Source: Acanthochlamys bracteata (Eukaryota; Streptophyta; Magnoliopsida; Pandanales; Velloziaceae). Taken from it: DNA of 64,000 nucleotides. The position numbers and the translations under genes are program-made. The stretch lies in the NCBI GenBank assembly GCA_019914995.1, contig CM034127.1, positions 1,426,001 through 1,490,000 on the forward strand. Reading direction: 5' to 3'. Position 1 is the stretch's first letter. Every line of letters starts with the position of its first letter. The notes under the pieces were generated by a model. That model did not search any database. It saw nothing but the letters and a program-made list of their open reading frames with translations, and was not told the origin of the DNA. This document shows positions 50,001-62,000 of this stretch, piece after piece.

Positions 50001-53000
50001 TCTTTGATTAGATTCTAACAATTATAAATTGCCTTAACAGTGGCCTAGTATTGGCTTTTGTTTTAATGAAGATGCTTCATCTGTTTTTCGAGTACGCTAT
50101 ATATTTCTTCTTCTTCTAGTTTTCCAAACAAGATAAAATGTGATAGAAGCTCCAAAAATAAGAAACAATGACAGATTCCTGTAATAAGCTTTGTAAGTAA
50201 CAACTGAAAGAACTGGCATGGGGTATGCTAGCTGTTTCTTCTAACGGTAAATTAAATTTCCGTAAGGTGATTTTAGCAACATATGTTCGAAATCCATGTA
50301 GCTGTGATGATATTTCAGTGTATCAATGATTTAAATCTGGCAAATGCAGGCTGCAGGTGCTTGGCTTCTTTTTAAGTCAAATGCATCTGAGGATGGATTT
50401 CTCTTTGCAACCCTTAAAGATTTCTCTGTCTTTGATGACCGTGAAGGAACGAAGCAGGAACTTAGGCTTGCAATTGGAAGATCAAATACTGCCAGGGATA
50501 TGTCTCCTTATCATAATACTCAGGATGGTGGTAACTCAGTTGATTCCCGTGAAAGAAGGCTAAGTTCTGAGAACACAGCATCAATGCTAATTATGGATGC
50601 AAAGTTCAAAGGGACTTCAACAAATATTTCACTCTGCATCCAGAGGCCTACGATGCTTGTGGTTCTCGACTTTCTACTTCCAACAATTGAATTCTTTGTC
50701 CCATCAGTACGCAAAATGTTCGCAGATGATGATGAAGATGACGATCCTCTACAATTACTTAATGCTGTCATTGTCGACCAACAAATATATCTTCAACCTT
50801 CACAAGAATTCTCTTTGTCACCAAAAAAGCCTCTAATTATCGATGATGAAAGGTTTGATCATTTTATATATGATGGACAAGGTGGTAAGTTGTATTTACA
50901 GGACAGAAAAGGGAGAAATATCTGTGATCCTTTATGTGAGCCCATAATTTACGTTGGAAATGGCAAGAGACTGCAATTTAAAAATGTCACTGTGATGGTA
51001 GTGCATTCAATTGTGTTCTTCATCTTCCATTACCATTTTGCTTGAAGTTATGATTATGTTATTTTTTGTTTTCTGGCAGAACGGGGAGTATATGGATTCT
51101 TGCATATCTCTTGGAGCGGATAGCAGCTATTCAGTATCTAAAGCTGATTGTGTTTTTCTGGAAACTGGAAGTACACCTTCTTCACCAGAAATGCAGCAGG
51201 AAAAAAAGAAGAATGCTGCTCCACATGCTTCTGATAATTTGACGGAGTTAGTTGTGGAGTTACAGGTATAGAAAAGTTGTTTTGTTGGTTGTAGAAAATT
51301 TTAATTGTTTGTTTTTCATTTACTAGAACAGTTTATGCTTGCAAGGAAGTTGATGTCCTTTAAGAGGCCATCACTTTTTTCATTCATTTTTACTTCGTAA
51401 CTTGATTATCTTTTATCTGTTAAATAGTATGGACCACTTTAATAAAAAAAGACGATTAACAAATATACCAATTGGCTCACTAGATACCAATTAGCTCACT
51501 AGGTGAGCTCTTAACATATACTAGACAAGATCTCAACCTCTCACCATCCCTGCTGGTAACATTACGCTGTTTATTGACAGCAGTCTCTTCTTTTGTGAAA
51601 CTGTTTAATACTGTCCTATCCCTGCAAATACAATCCATAAAACCATTGATTTGCGGATAGATTTCTTTTGTTTAGGAAGTTAGCAAATGTTTAAAGTCTT
51701 AAGTGGTACTGGTCATTCAAGTTGCTGAAAAAGTAAACCTGTTCCCTCAATTCCAACTTGAACCAGTTTGATATCGAATGATCTAAGAAGTGTCATGTAG
51801 TGCTTTCTCGCCATCTCACTTTGTTTGTGATCCAAATGCTGCTGGTATGTGAATATTTCACACTATCCGAGGACCTGTTTTGAGTCCAACTACTATTAAG
51901 TGACTTGAAATACCTTTAGATTGATGTTGTAAATCTTCTATGTTATAATTGTGATACCAATTTCATGTTAGAACATTGGAGACACATCATTTTACATTAA
52001 TTTTTAAATCATGTTCATTATGGTTTGCTTAACTGAAAGAGCAGATTGGCACTTTTTGCCCACGTATAGAACCAAAATTGTCCAAATTTGACTTGAAGGA
52101 CTAACTTGGCACATGAAAAAAAAGATAGATTGCAGAAGACACACTTATTTTGAAAGATCACCATTTTCCCTTGAACTTCTTCTTTTGCTCGGGACACCCA
52201 TTCTGGATGGAGTTTTGAGACTTGCAAATTATTTGTGCTTTGTATAATAACAAGCTGAAGTATGCATCTTATCTCCAAACTTTTTTTTTTTGTTTTTTAG
52301 ATTTCCTCTACCCTTGTTTATTGGCATAATTTTCGTCAAACTTATAACTACTTGAGCATAAATTTATAAGATCAAATGGTATTGTCCAAAACCTTATTAT
52401 TCTTGACAAAGAATTCGCTTCTGGATCAAATACTAAAAAGAACCAAGTAGAGTCCCTATATCCTGGTCATTTGATGGCTGCAGCTTTCGCAATAGTGACT
52501 ATATGGAATCTAGCTCTCTTCAGAACCGCTGTGTCCCTATGTATATCCAATAGCTTTGCTGCATTCCATCTTGCTCCTCTTGTCGAGCCTTTACTTTTAG
52601 GAGAAGTGATTACATCGTTTTAGAATTTTGATACGGAAATTGGTCTAGAAGACCTCTTGAGCAAGAAAGAAAGCATAGTACTGGAGAAAAATGATAACCT
52701 TGAAAGTTCCAGCGGTATATCTATCTCAAGGAGTGTATATTTGTAATTTCCCATATATGAATAGACTTTCATGAAGATGCTACATTAAGATGCAATCTGT
52801 TGAACGTTTGAAATAATTAGCACTTCAATCAACATAATGAATTAAAAGGCATCAGTTCAGCTCAAGAGATAACAAACCAAATCTTAATCCTTCAAATTAA
52901 ACTATCTCCTCAACAATGTTGCTTCATGATTTTCCTATGTGTATTCCACTAACTTTGCTTAAAATATTAATTTGTTTACTTCAAACTAATTGATATTGGT

Positions 53001-56000
53001 GAGATCTTTTATTCAAATAAGAGATCTGACAAAATACAAGTTTGTGTACCATAATTTGAAAATTCTTTTGCCAGGCTATTGGCCCAGAGCTCACGTTTTA
53101 CAGCAGCCTGAAAGACATGGGGGAAACATATGCACTTTCTCCCAAAGTCATGCATGCCAATCTGGATGTGTTCTGCAGGTTTTGTACTCCTCTCCACAGT
53201 TAAAGTAACTTCTTATAGTTTGTTGTTCAAGCTTAATCATTCTCTGATTGTTGTTTTTGCTTTCTCAATTTTTTCCTTGAAACTTTTTACTTTATACTTA
53301 TGTTTTCTATTAGGAATACCATATCCTTGAAGGTTAACATGGAAATGTTAATTTACTGCCAGAAAAACGGCCTACTGTCATCTAATTAATTGTTAGGTCC
53401 TTGCATTGTTTCAGTAGCACAGATAAGTCTAATGCACAAGTTTTCTTGAACCTTCTCTCATTTAGTGTTGTTTAGATGATATTTTATCAGCCATTAGTTT
53501 TGTTCTCTTCCTAACACTTAATAAGTTGAGCTACTAATAATAGAAAGGGATCAGTTGCAGTGACCTTAGGAGGCTGCTGGGTGCTTTTTTTATATAGCAT
53601 TGTAATTTTGATTCCTCCAGTAAAATTCTAAAAGAGTTATTAGAACGCGTAGCCTAACTTTTTTAAAATTTCCTGTTTAGGGTAGTTGTATGATAATTGG
53701 CCAATAGTATATAAAGTTATAAGGTATTAGATAACTTGGAACTGGAGGGAATAGTATGAAGCCCATTAACAAGTTTCTTTCCTTTGTAGAGTTCATGAAA
53801 TGTAATGGGTGTATGTTGTACTTGTCTGTTGAGGATGCTCAGTAAGTCACAAGTGACTTCCTAAAGAGATTTCATGAGCTCATTTTATGACTGTAGGCAG
53901 CTAAGTCTAATTGGTTTCAAACCTTTTACTACATGAGCACTTGACATTTTTTTTTGGGGTTTAAAATGGTTTGATCATATAAAGCGAAGACCTCCAGATG
54001 TGCCAGTTCATAGATGCGAATCGTTGGCCATGCCTCTTGCTAAAAGAGGTAGGGAGGAGACCTAGGAAGATTTAGTTGGCTATCATACAAAATGGCGTAC
54101 TTGCTTGTAGCCCGACCGAGGATATTGCTTTAAATAGAGCATATAATGTAATCGTATCCATGTAGCTGATCCCACCTAATGGGATGAGGCATTGTTGTTG
54201 TTGTAGAGCTTTGTCCTACTTCATCTTCCTACTGTTCTTATGTCACTTTTGATTTTGGATTCATCACTTAGCTTAGGTGTTTGAGTTGGTTTGTAAATCC
54301 ATAGTTAGCTCTCTTTTTGTTTCAATATTTTTCTTTACTTGTTTCATTTGGTCAATATCTGACCTTTTAGGGCAAAAGTTCCTTATGTCCATTTCATGCA
54401 CACTTAAATATTCAATTATATAAGAATATGATGAACTTGAGCTGTCTTTATATTGCATCTACCATTTTAATTATCTAATATTAAATGTTTTTGCAGGCTC
54501 ATCATGAAGGGTGAAAGCATGGAGATGAGTGGAAATGTCCTTGGACTGAAAGTGGAGAGTAATGGGATCACGGTCTTGGAACCTCTCGATGCTCGTGTAA
54601 ACTTTTCAAATGCTACTGGGAAAACAAATATACATCTAGGCATTTCTGATGTCTACTTGAATTTCACTTTTAGTGTCATTAGACTGTTTTTGGCCGTTGA
54701 AGAAGACATTCTAACATTCCTAAGAATGACATCCAAGAAAGTGTCAGTGGTTTGTTCTCAGTTCGACAAAATTGGGACAATGCATGGTAACAAACATCTG
54801 GATATTCTTGTTTACTTGGTTAGATTGTGTAGACAGACTATGGCTTCTGATGCTAACTTCTTTTTTTTTTTTGGTTGAAAATTTCAATTTTTTTTAGATG
54901 TCCAGAAAGACCAAACATATGCTTTTTGGAGACCACGTGCACCATCTGGTTTTGCAGTACTTGGAGACTGCTTAACTCCATTGTCTGTATTGTCAACTAT
55001 AGATTAATTTTGTGCTTGGTGTATCAATCTTTTAGCAGGTTATAAATGATTTTTCTCAATGCTATAGGAATGAACCGCCCTCAAAAGGAGTTCTTGCTGT
55101 GAATACAAGCTTAGTCAAAGTAAGGAGGCCTCTCTCTTACAAGCGGATTTGGCCAAGTGATTCTCAAGCTAGTGGAATCAATTCTGCTTCTCAAATTGGT
55201 AATAGCGAAGGGGAAAGCAACTGTTCAGTTTGGTTCCCTGTGGCACCTGAAGGCTATGTTGCTGTTGGATGTGTAGTTTCATCCGGGAAAGAACCACCAC
55301 TCCCGGGCTGTGCTTTTTGCATTCTGCCTTCCTTGGTTTCTCCGTGCAGCCTGAAAGACTGCATTGTGGTTGACTTCAATGAGTTGTATGACTTCATACT
55401 TTTGACCTTGGATAATTATGTGTTCCTACTCTAAATGTTATTTCCCCTAGTGTGCCCTCACTTTCTTATGAATGCTTTTAATTGCAGACATTCTCGTAAT
55501 ATTGCATTTTGGAGAGTGGAGAATTCTGTTGGGTCTTTCTTGCCTGCAAACTCTAATGACACGAGTGTAGATGGTAAAGCATATGAGCTGCGTCAGCAAG
55601 TCTTTGGGGAGACAGAGCAGCTCTCTATGACAACAGATATACAAAACAACTCTGAAGTTGATAATCATTTTACCGAGTCAGCAAGATCCTCATTCTTAAA
55701 TTCTGGCCGCATGTTTGAAGCAATCGCTAGTTTTGAGTTGATTTGGTGGAACCAGGGTGCTAACTCACAGAAGAAACTGTCGATATGGCGTCCTGTGGTT
55801 CCAGACGGAATGGTTTTTCTTGGTGATGTTGCTGTTCAAGGGTATGTATTTTGTTGGTTTTTCTTACCAACTTGAATTTCATTCTTTTCCCAATACAAGT
55901 TTGCCTTTTCTTCAATTTATTGGAAATGCAGATATGAGCCTCCAAACATGGCGATTGCCCTTCGTGATATGGGAGATGAGACCTATTTCAAAGCTCCTCA

Positions 56001-59000
56001 AGATTATCAGCTTGTTGGGCACATTAAGAAGCAGCAGGGAGTTGATAGCATTTCTTTCTGGTTCCCGCAAGCACCTCCAGGATATGTTTCCTTAGGTTGT
56101 GTTGCTTTTAAGGGCACACCAAAGAATGAAGATTTTAGTTCCTTAAGATGCATACGAAGTGATATGGTTTTAGGGGATCAATTCCCAGATGAAAGTATAT
56201 GGGATTCATCAGGTGCAAAGGTGAAAGAACCATTTAGTTTGTGGAGCATTGATAGTGAGGTGGGTACCTTCCTTGTCAGGAGCGGATTTAGAAAACCTCC
56301 GAAAAGGTTCGCCTTAAAGCTTGCAGATGAAAATATATCCACTAACTCAGACAATACTATCATTGATGTAGAAGTTAAGACCCTGTCTGCTGCTGTATTT
56401 GATGATTATGGAGCGCTGGTAAGAGTATCAAATTTCTAGGTCTCCCAAGTCGTTTTCTAGAAATGTGATTGATTTATATTAAATTCTACATACTTGCTTT
56501 AGTTTTAACTTTTTGCTAATCCTGTGGAAGTGTTATTTAAGTATGTGTTCTTGGATGTCCCCAAGTTTTTAATTTTATTAATGGACTCTTGCAGATGGTT
56601 CCATTATTTAACATTGTCTTAAGTGGTATTGGATTTAATTTACATGGGAGACCTTCCTACTTGAGCTCGACAGTGGGCTTCTCCATGGGCGCTAGATACT
56701 ACAATGACAAGTATGATTCTTGGGAGCCACTTGTTGAACCAATGGATGGGTTCCTGAGGTAAAAACCAGAGCATTTACTTCTTCTTTCTGATTTACCTTG
56801 TCTTCCTAAGCATTATTCTTTTCATAGTTCCAGCACCATGTCTTCTGCACAGTCTACAGCATACTAGTAATAGGCTTGGTCTACATGACCACAGGAAAGG
56901 AACCAAATAGGATCTAGAAATTTGATGAAGCCTTTAGTTTCGTATTATAAAGTTTTCTGGTTTAAAGTTGATTCTTGAAAGAATCAGGTGTGAAGATTGT
57001 AGCCTGTTGAATAACTTGGTTGATGTTTACGGAGAGGTTATTTTAATTCTGATCAAAATTTTATTGAGAGTCATTTACAGGTACCAGTATGATCCAAATG
57101 CCCCAGGTGCTGCAACACAAGTCCGGATGACTTCTACGAGAGATATTAATGTGAATGTCTCAGTATCGGACATCAATTTATTATTTCAAGCATATTCTAG
57201 CTGGAAAAGCTTTATTGACATCCATGAATTACATACAAAGATGGTATGTAATTCATCAAACTTTGTCACTACCTTACTGTTCCTGTCAATCATCAAACTT
57301 TGGTTAATTATCAGGGTGCATCATCTCCGACTTACAGCAAAAGATCGGTTATTGACATACATCAGAGAAAAAGTTTTTTCATTATACCGCAGAACATGCT
57401 TGGTCTAGATATATATATACGGACACCTGAAGCTAAAAACTTCTCAAATGTCATTAAGATGTCTTCAGGGGATAACAGACCATTGAAGGTTCCAGTCTCA
57501 AAAGATTTACTGGACTCCCATATGAGAGACGAACTTGAGAGACCTTCGAGATTGATGGTGACAGTCATCATTGCTGATGCTGAGGTACAATCAATGTCGA
57601 TCTTTGTAGTGACTAAACTATAAGCTCTTCTGAATTTGATTGCCTGTATGATGTATCCTTGTTTTAGAAACTAGAATGCTTAAAAACTTTATCGTGCATT
57701 TCTTGATCTAATTTTTTTCTGGATAGTTTTGCTTTTGAAAGAACTTTTGCTAGCTTCATGGCCTCAAAGCTCATATTTCTCAGCCTTTAATCTTGCTGCA
57801 TATTGATTAATTTCTAATATCATTTTTCTTAGTGGTTCACCAGTTTTTCATTTACAAACTGGCATTAAGATGAAATATTGTGTCACGGTTGTATCTAGTA
57901 CATCGATTTTGTTAGAAAATTGAAATGATTGGCCCTTTAAAATAACATTAGTGTATTGGAATTTAGCAGTTAATAGTGATGCAAGTTGTTTGGAGATTTG
58001 TATCGCAGTCAGGGAGCTACTTTCGATTTGTATACTCAAAATTTATCAAAAAGTCCATGCCATATGCTACGGTGGCATATATTGTTTTCCAGTCTTTGGT
58101 AACATATGGCTCGCATAGGTCTAGCCCCTTAATGGACAACTCTATGTGTGTTTTAGTGGGCCTTGACTTGATTTTCTTCGAGCCATTTTAATTGGACTAC
58201 TAGCCTCTGGTCGCCCTTTGTCCTGAATTTGACCTGAATAGGTCCCTATGCAATTTCCAATTATGAAACTTCGCAGTTGGAAGCATACTTTGCTCCTCTC
58301 TGCAATGCAGCAGACAGAAGCTGCTAGTCTGTAAGAACTCAATATAAACGTAGTTATCTGCTGTCTTATCCTTTGAGGATCATGCTTCATCAACTTAACC
58401 CATCCTTCTTAGCACCGACTTTTGTTTTTTTGATTCAGTTTGGGAATAGTTGCTGGGTTGATTCTCTTTTGAACCTGGTTTCCAACATTGATTATCTCAT
58501 AGCGCCAGTCTTTTCACCAACTTTGCTTGTAAAACTTACAAAACTCTCTCTCTCTCTCTCTTTCAAAAGGTGTGTCAATTGTAGATACTTATGTTGTTTT
58601 TTGCTGTTAGTTCTGCAGTTTCTGCTTACATTTTCCTATCCATGTTAAATTGTGACTAAGCATTGCCTTTGTTAGCATTCCTTGTCCTTTTTGCTACACA
58701 GAGAAGATGCGTCCATTTATTTGTCAGAACTCTGTAATGATAGTAGTGAGTAACAGTCTTCATGTTTGCTCTGCAGTTAGCCTCAAGTGATCAGCTGGAC
58801 AATTGCCTTTATATGATGGCAGTACGCCTTTTTGCAAACAATCCCCATGATTCTCCACTCCAGCAGCTTAGTGCTCGGACATCAGGGATATCTTCTGAGC
58901 AGTCTTCTAGTACAGGAAGTGCACTAGTGCAGTGGGACGAAGCATTCTACTTCAAAATCGAGTCGCTGGTATCTTGATTTACTCTTTTATTCTAGAAGGG

Positions 59001-62000
59001 CTCTTAGGCTTTCATTTAGGATGGTCCTTTTCCTACACACACTTTATACTCCTTAGATTTGTCATTTATCAGTTTGTAAATCTGTTTAGGAAAACCACAT
59101 GGTGGAGTTTGCAGTTGTCGAAATAGGGACAGGTATGTTTAAATTCAAGCACCATTTCTTTATCTGGCCCATATCTTTCTGAATGTTCCAATTGCCTCTG
59201 GTCAAGTTTCTTAAAAGAAGATTGTCGCGCAGGTGAACCTTTAGGGATCTATTCTGCTTCTTTACAGCGCTTAGTTTCTGAATCTCGTCCCCTTGCACAT
59301 TCTTATGATTCTAGTTATGAGTTGAAATGGAGAGAACTGTCTTCACCAATAAAGATGGTAAACTTCCTCTTATTATTTCTTTTTTCACTAGTTTCTTTCT
59401 GGACTTAGCTTATTGTTGTTTTTTCTAATCTTAAGACTGTCATTGCATATATGAAATTTGAAGTGGAGCTATTTTTACCATGATCCAGGGGGATCAAACT
59501 GATGCACATGTGAAGTTTCCTGGAAGAATAAGATGTGCTGCACTCCTTTCAGGTGAAAATGAAATTAGAAATGGAAAACGGAATACTAGAAGCGGCAAGA
59601 ATGGATTTATCCGAATCAGTCCTTCCAGAGAAGGACCTTGGTCAACTCTAAGGCTCAATTATTCTTCACCTAGAAGTTGTTGGAGGTTGGGAAATGATGT
59701 CATTGCCAGTGAAGTACATGTCCAAGATGGAAATAGATATGTCAACTTAAGATCTTTAGTTTCTGTTACCAATAACACCAGTTTTGTAATTGATTTGCGC
59801 CTAAAAGCCAAAGCGTCTCCTGAAACATTGGACTCTGTTGGTGATGAGCATTTTGATTACGACAGAATTGAGACTGATGAATATTTTGAGACAGAGAGTT
59901 ATATTTCATCATCTGGATGGACTAGCTATTCCAGACTCAAGCCACCTGCAACGGCCTCTCATCATGCTTATGCAGGAAATGAACAGAAGGTGCGGCACTC
60001 CACATGCTTTTCGTATCATATAATGCTTTATGATGTTTGTAATGGTTGAGCCTTTTTACTTCTTATACAATGTGAGTAGTCTAGGCAACATCTTTCATCC
60101 TAAATGTCCTTAAATTAATTTGAGTTGAATGGGTCCCATGTAAGAATTTCTTGATGATATCTTCAAATATGCTATGTCACTTGGGCCTTTAATTGCATAG
60201 ACCTATTTGATTATAATGTTATTTAATTATGAAAGATATGATCACTGAAGTTGCAAATTGACAATAGTTTGTATAACTAGATAGAAGTATGGCATACAGA
60301 AGTTGCATTAAAATAGATAAAATTGAAGCAAGTCTGTAGAAAGTATTGAGTTTCCATTTAGGGTGGTCTTGGCTATGTTCCAAATGCTATATAGTTTCTA
60401 TGAGTTTCTTTTTTTTTTTAACTGTTTCAGAAATATAATGCCTTTAAAAAGTAATAGTTTAGGAATGGCTAGAAACAGATGCAGCAGAAGGTAGTAAAAG
60501 CTCCCCTCTTTCTTTGAGATAGAGAAAAGCATCACATTTTTCCAATTCTTAAAATATACATAAGTGCTCCTTGTGAAAATCTTTTAGGATCTCTCTCTCT
60601 CTCTCTCTCTCTCTTTCTATATATATATATATATAGTGCAATTAGAACTGATATGGTTATTTTTTGAAGCTTCTTTCTGTGCTTATGTTTTGTTTATTTC
60701 TAGGCATTGCTATTTTTCTTGTCCTATATTTTCAAAGCCTTCATGCTGCTATACGTCAGAATTTTGATTTGTCAGTTGAATTTTATTTTTTGTTCGGAAT
60801 CCTCAGTAGAATGCTATGCCATCCAGTTGGAAATCATTCTTTTACACTTTTAGAGGATATCCATACACGTAAATAAATCAGAAGCTTGAAGTTGTGGCTT
60901 TATTGTTGGAGTCCCTTGTTCTTGCTTTAGCAGGCTTTTGTTGAGTTGTAGCTACCTTTCATGTATAGACCAATTGAAAGGTTTGCAAAGTTTATCCAAC
61001 TTCTGCTATTCGTGGCCTTAGACAGAGTTAGTTTTGAGCCTGGATTAGGTGCATCTAAGCTTTCTTGAGATCAAAGTGAGACATAAGTGACGACTTAAGG
61101 ATCATTGACAATGCCACAAAGGTCTTATCTTTTGGAAAAACAACTTATGAGATCAGGTGCCTTATAATGTCTAAGAAATTAGGTGCAAGTTAAGCATAAG
61201 CCTGGTTAGCACCTCAGGAATTATCTGAGTAATGAAGATAAGGTGAAGTCTTCTTTACATTCATTGGATTTGAGTCCTAGTTGTTTAATCCTTAAATGGT
61301 GTGTTCTATGGGTAATTTTCTTTTCCTGAATTTGCAGGAAATTTCTGATGTTCATGTGCCAGATGGCTGGCAATGGATTGATGATTGGCATGTTGATAAG
61401 ACTTCAGAGAGCACGGATGATGGTTGGGTTTATGCTTCAGATGTTGAGCATCTGAATTGGCCGAAGTCATTCAATAGTGTGACTTCAGAGAATCCTGCTA
61501 GACAAAGACGATGGATCAGACATAGGAGATGCACAGCCTACAATGGGAAAGAGGAAATTCCTCTAGAAGGGCTTATGCCTGGTCAGAGTATTCCTCTTCC
61601 TTTGTCAGCTCTGTCACATTCTGTACTGTCTTATGCTCTTGAGTTGAGACCAAAGAATGATGATGATGCAAATGAATATTCTTGGAGTACTGTACTAAAG
61701 AAACATGATCAATCTGATGGCAACAGCAAACAAAGAGATGCACAGGGCATATGTATATCTGCTCTTACTGAATCTAATGAACTGTTACACTGTTTGCAGA
61801 TGAGTGGAAGCAGCTCATCAGAATTTTCAGAGGGCTTGTGGTTTTGTTTGAGCATTCTAGCAAAAGAGATAGGGAAGGATATTCATGCAAACCCTATACA
61901 TGACTGGAACCTTTACGTTCATGCACCACTGTCCATAACAAATTTCCTACCTCTGCCATCCGTATATGATGTCACTGTAAAGCAATCAAAGAGTCTACAC

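Larger units (their letters stand above)
41293..51265 (+). other. VPS13 exons 22-33: central groove
   Basis: Exons: 41293-41451, 41524-41598, 41687-42193, 42265-42597, 42675-42806, 43888-44001, 44073-44257, 44340-44448, 49345-49488, 49565-49855, 50350-50997, 51080-51265. They code about residues 922-1882. Exon 24 (507 bp) holds a Ser-rich, acidic loop with PVRRQGSVSEYFSAESSLLP, a typical phosphorylation-prone segment. Exon 26 was placed with acceptor AG at 42673-42674, because the nearer AG would put a stop in frame. Intron 29 (44449-49344) is the longest, at 4.9 kb, and contains a LINE. Confidence 0.88.
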
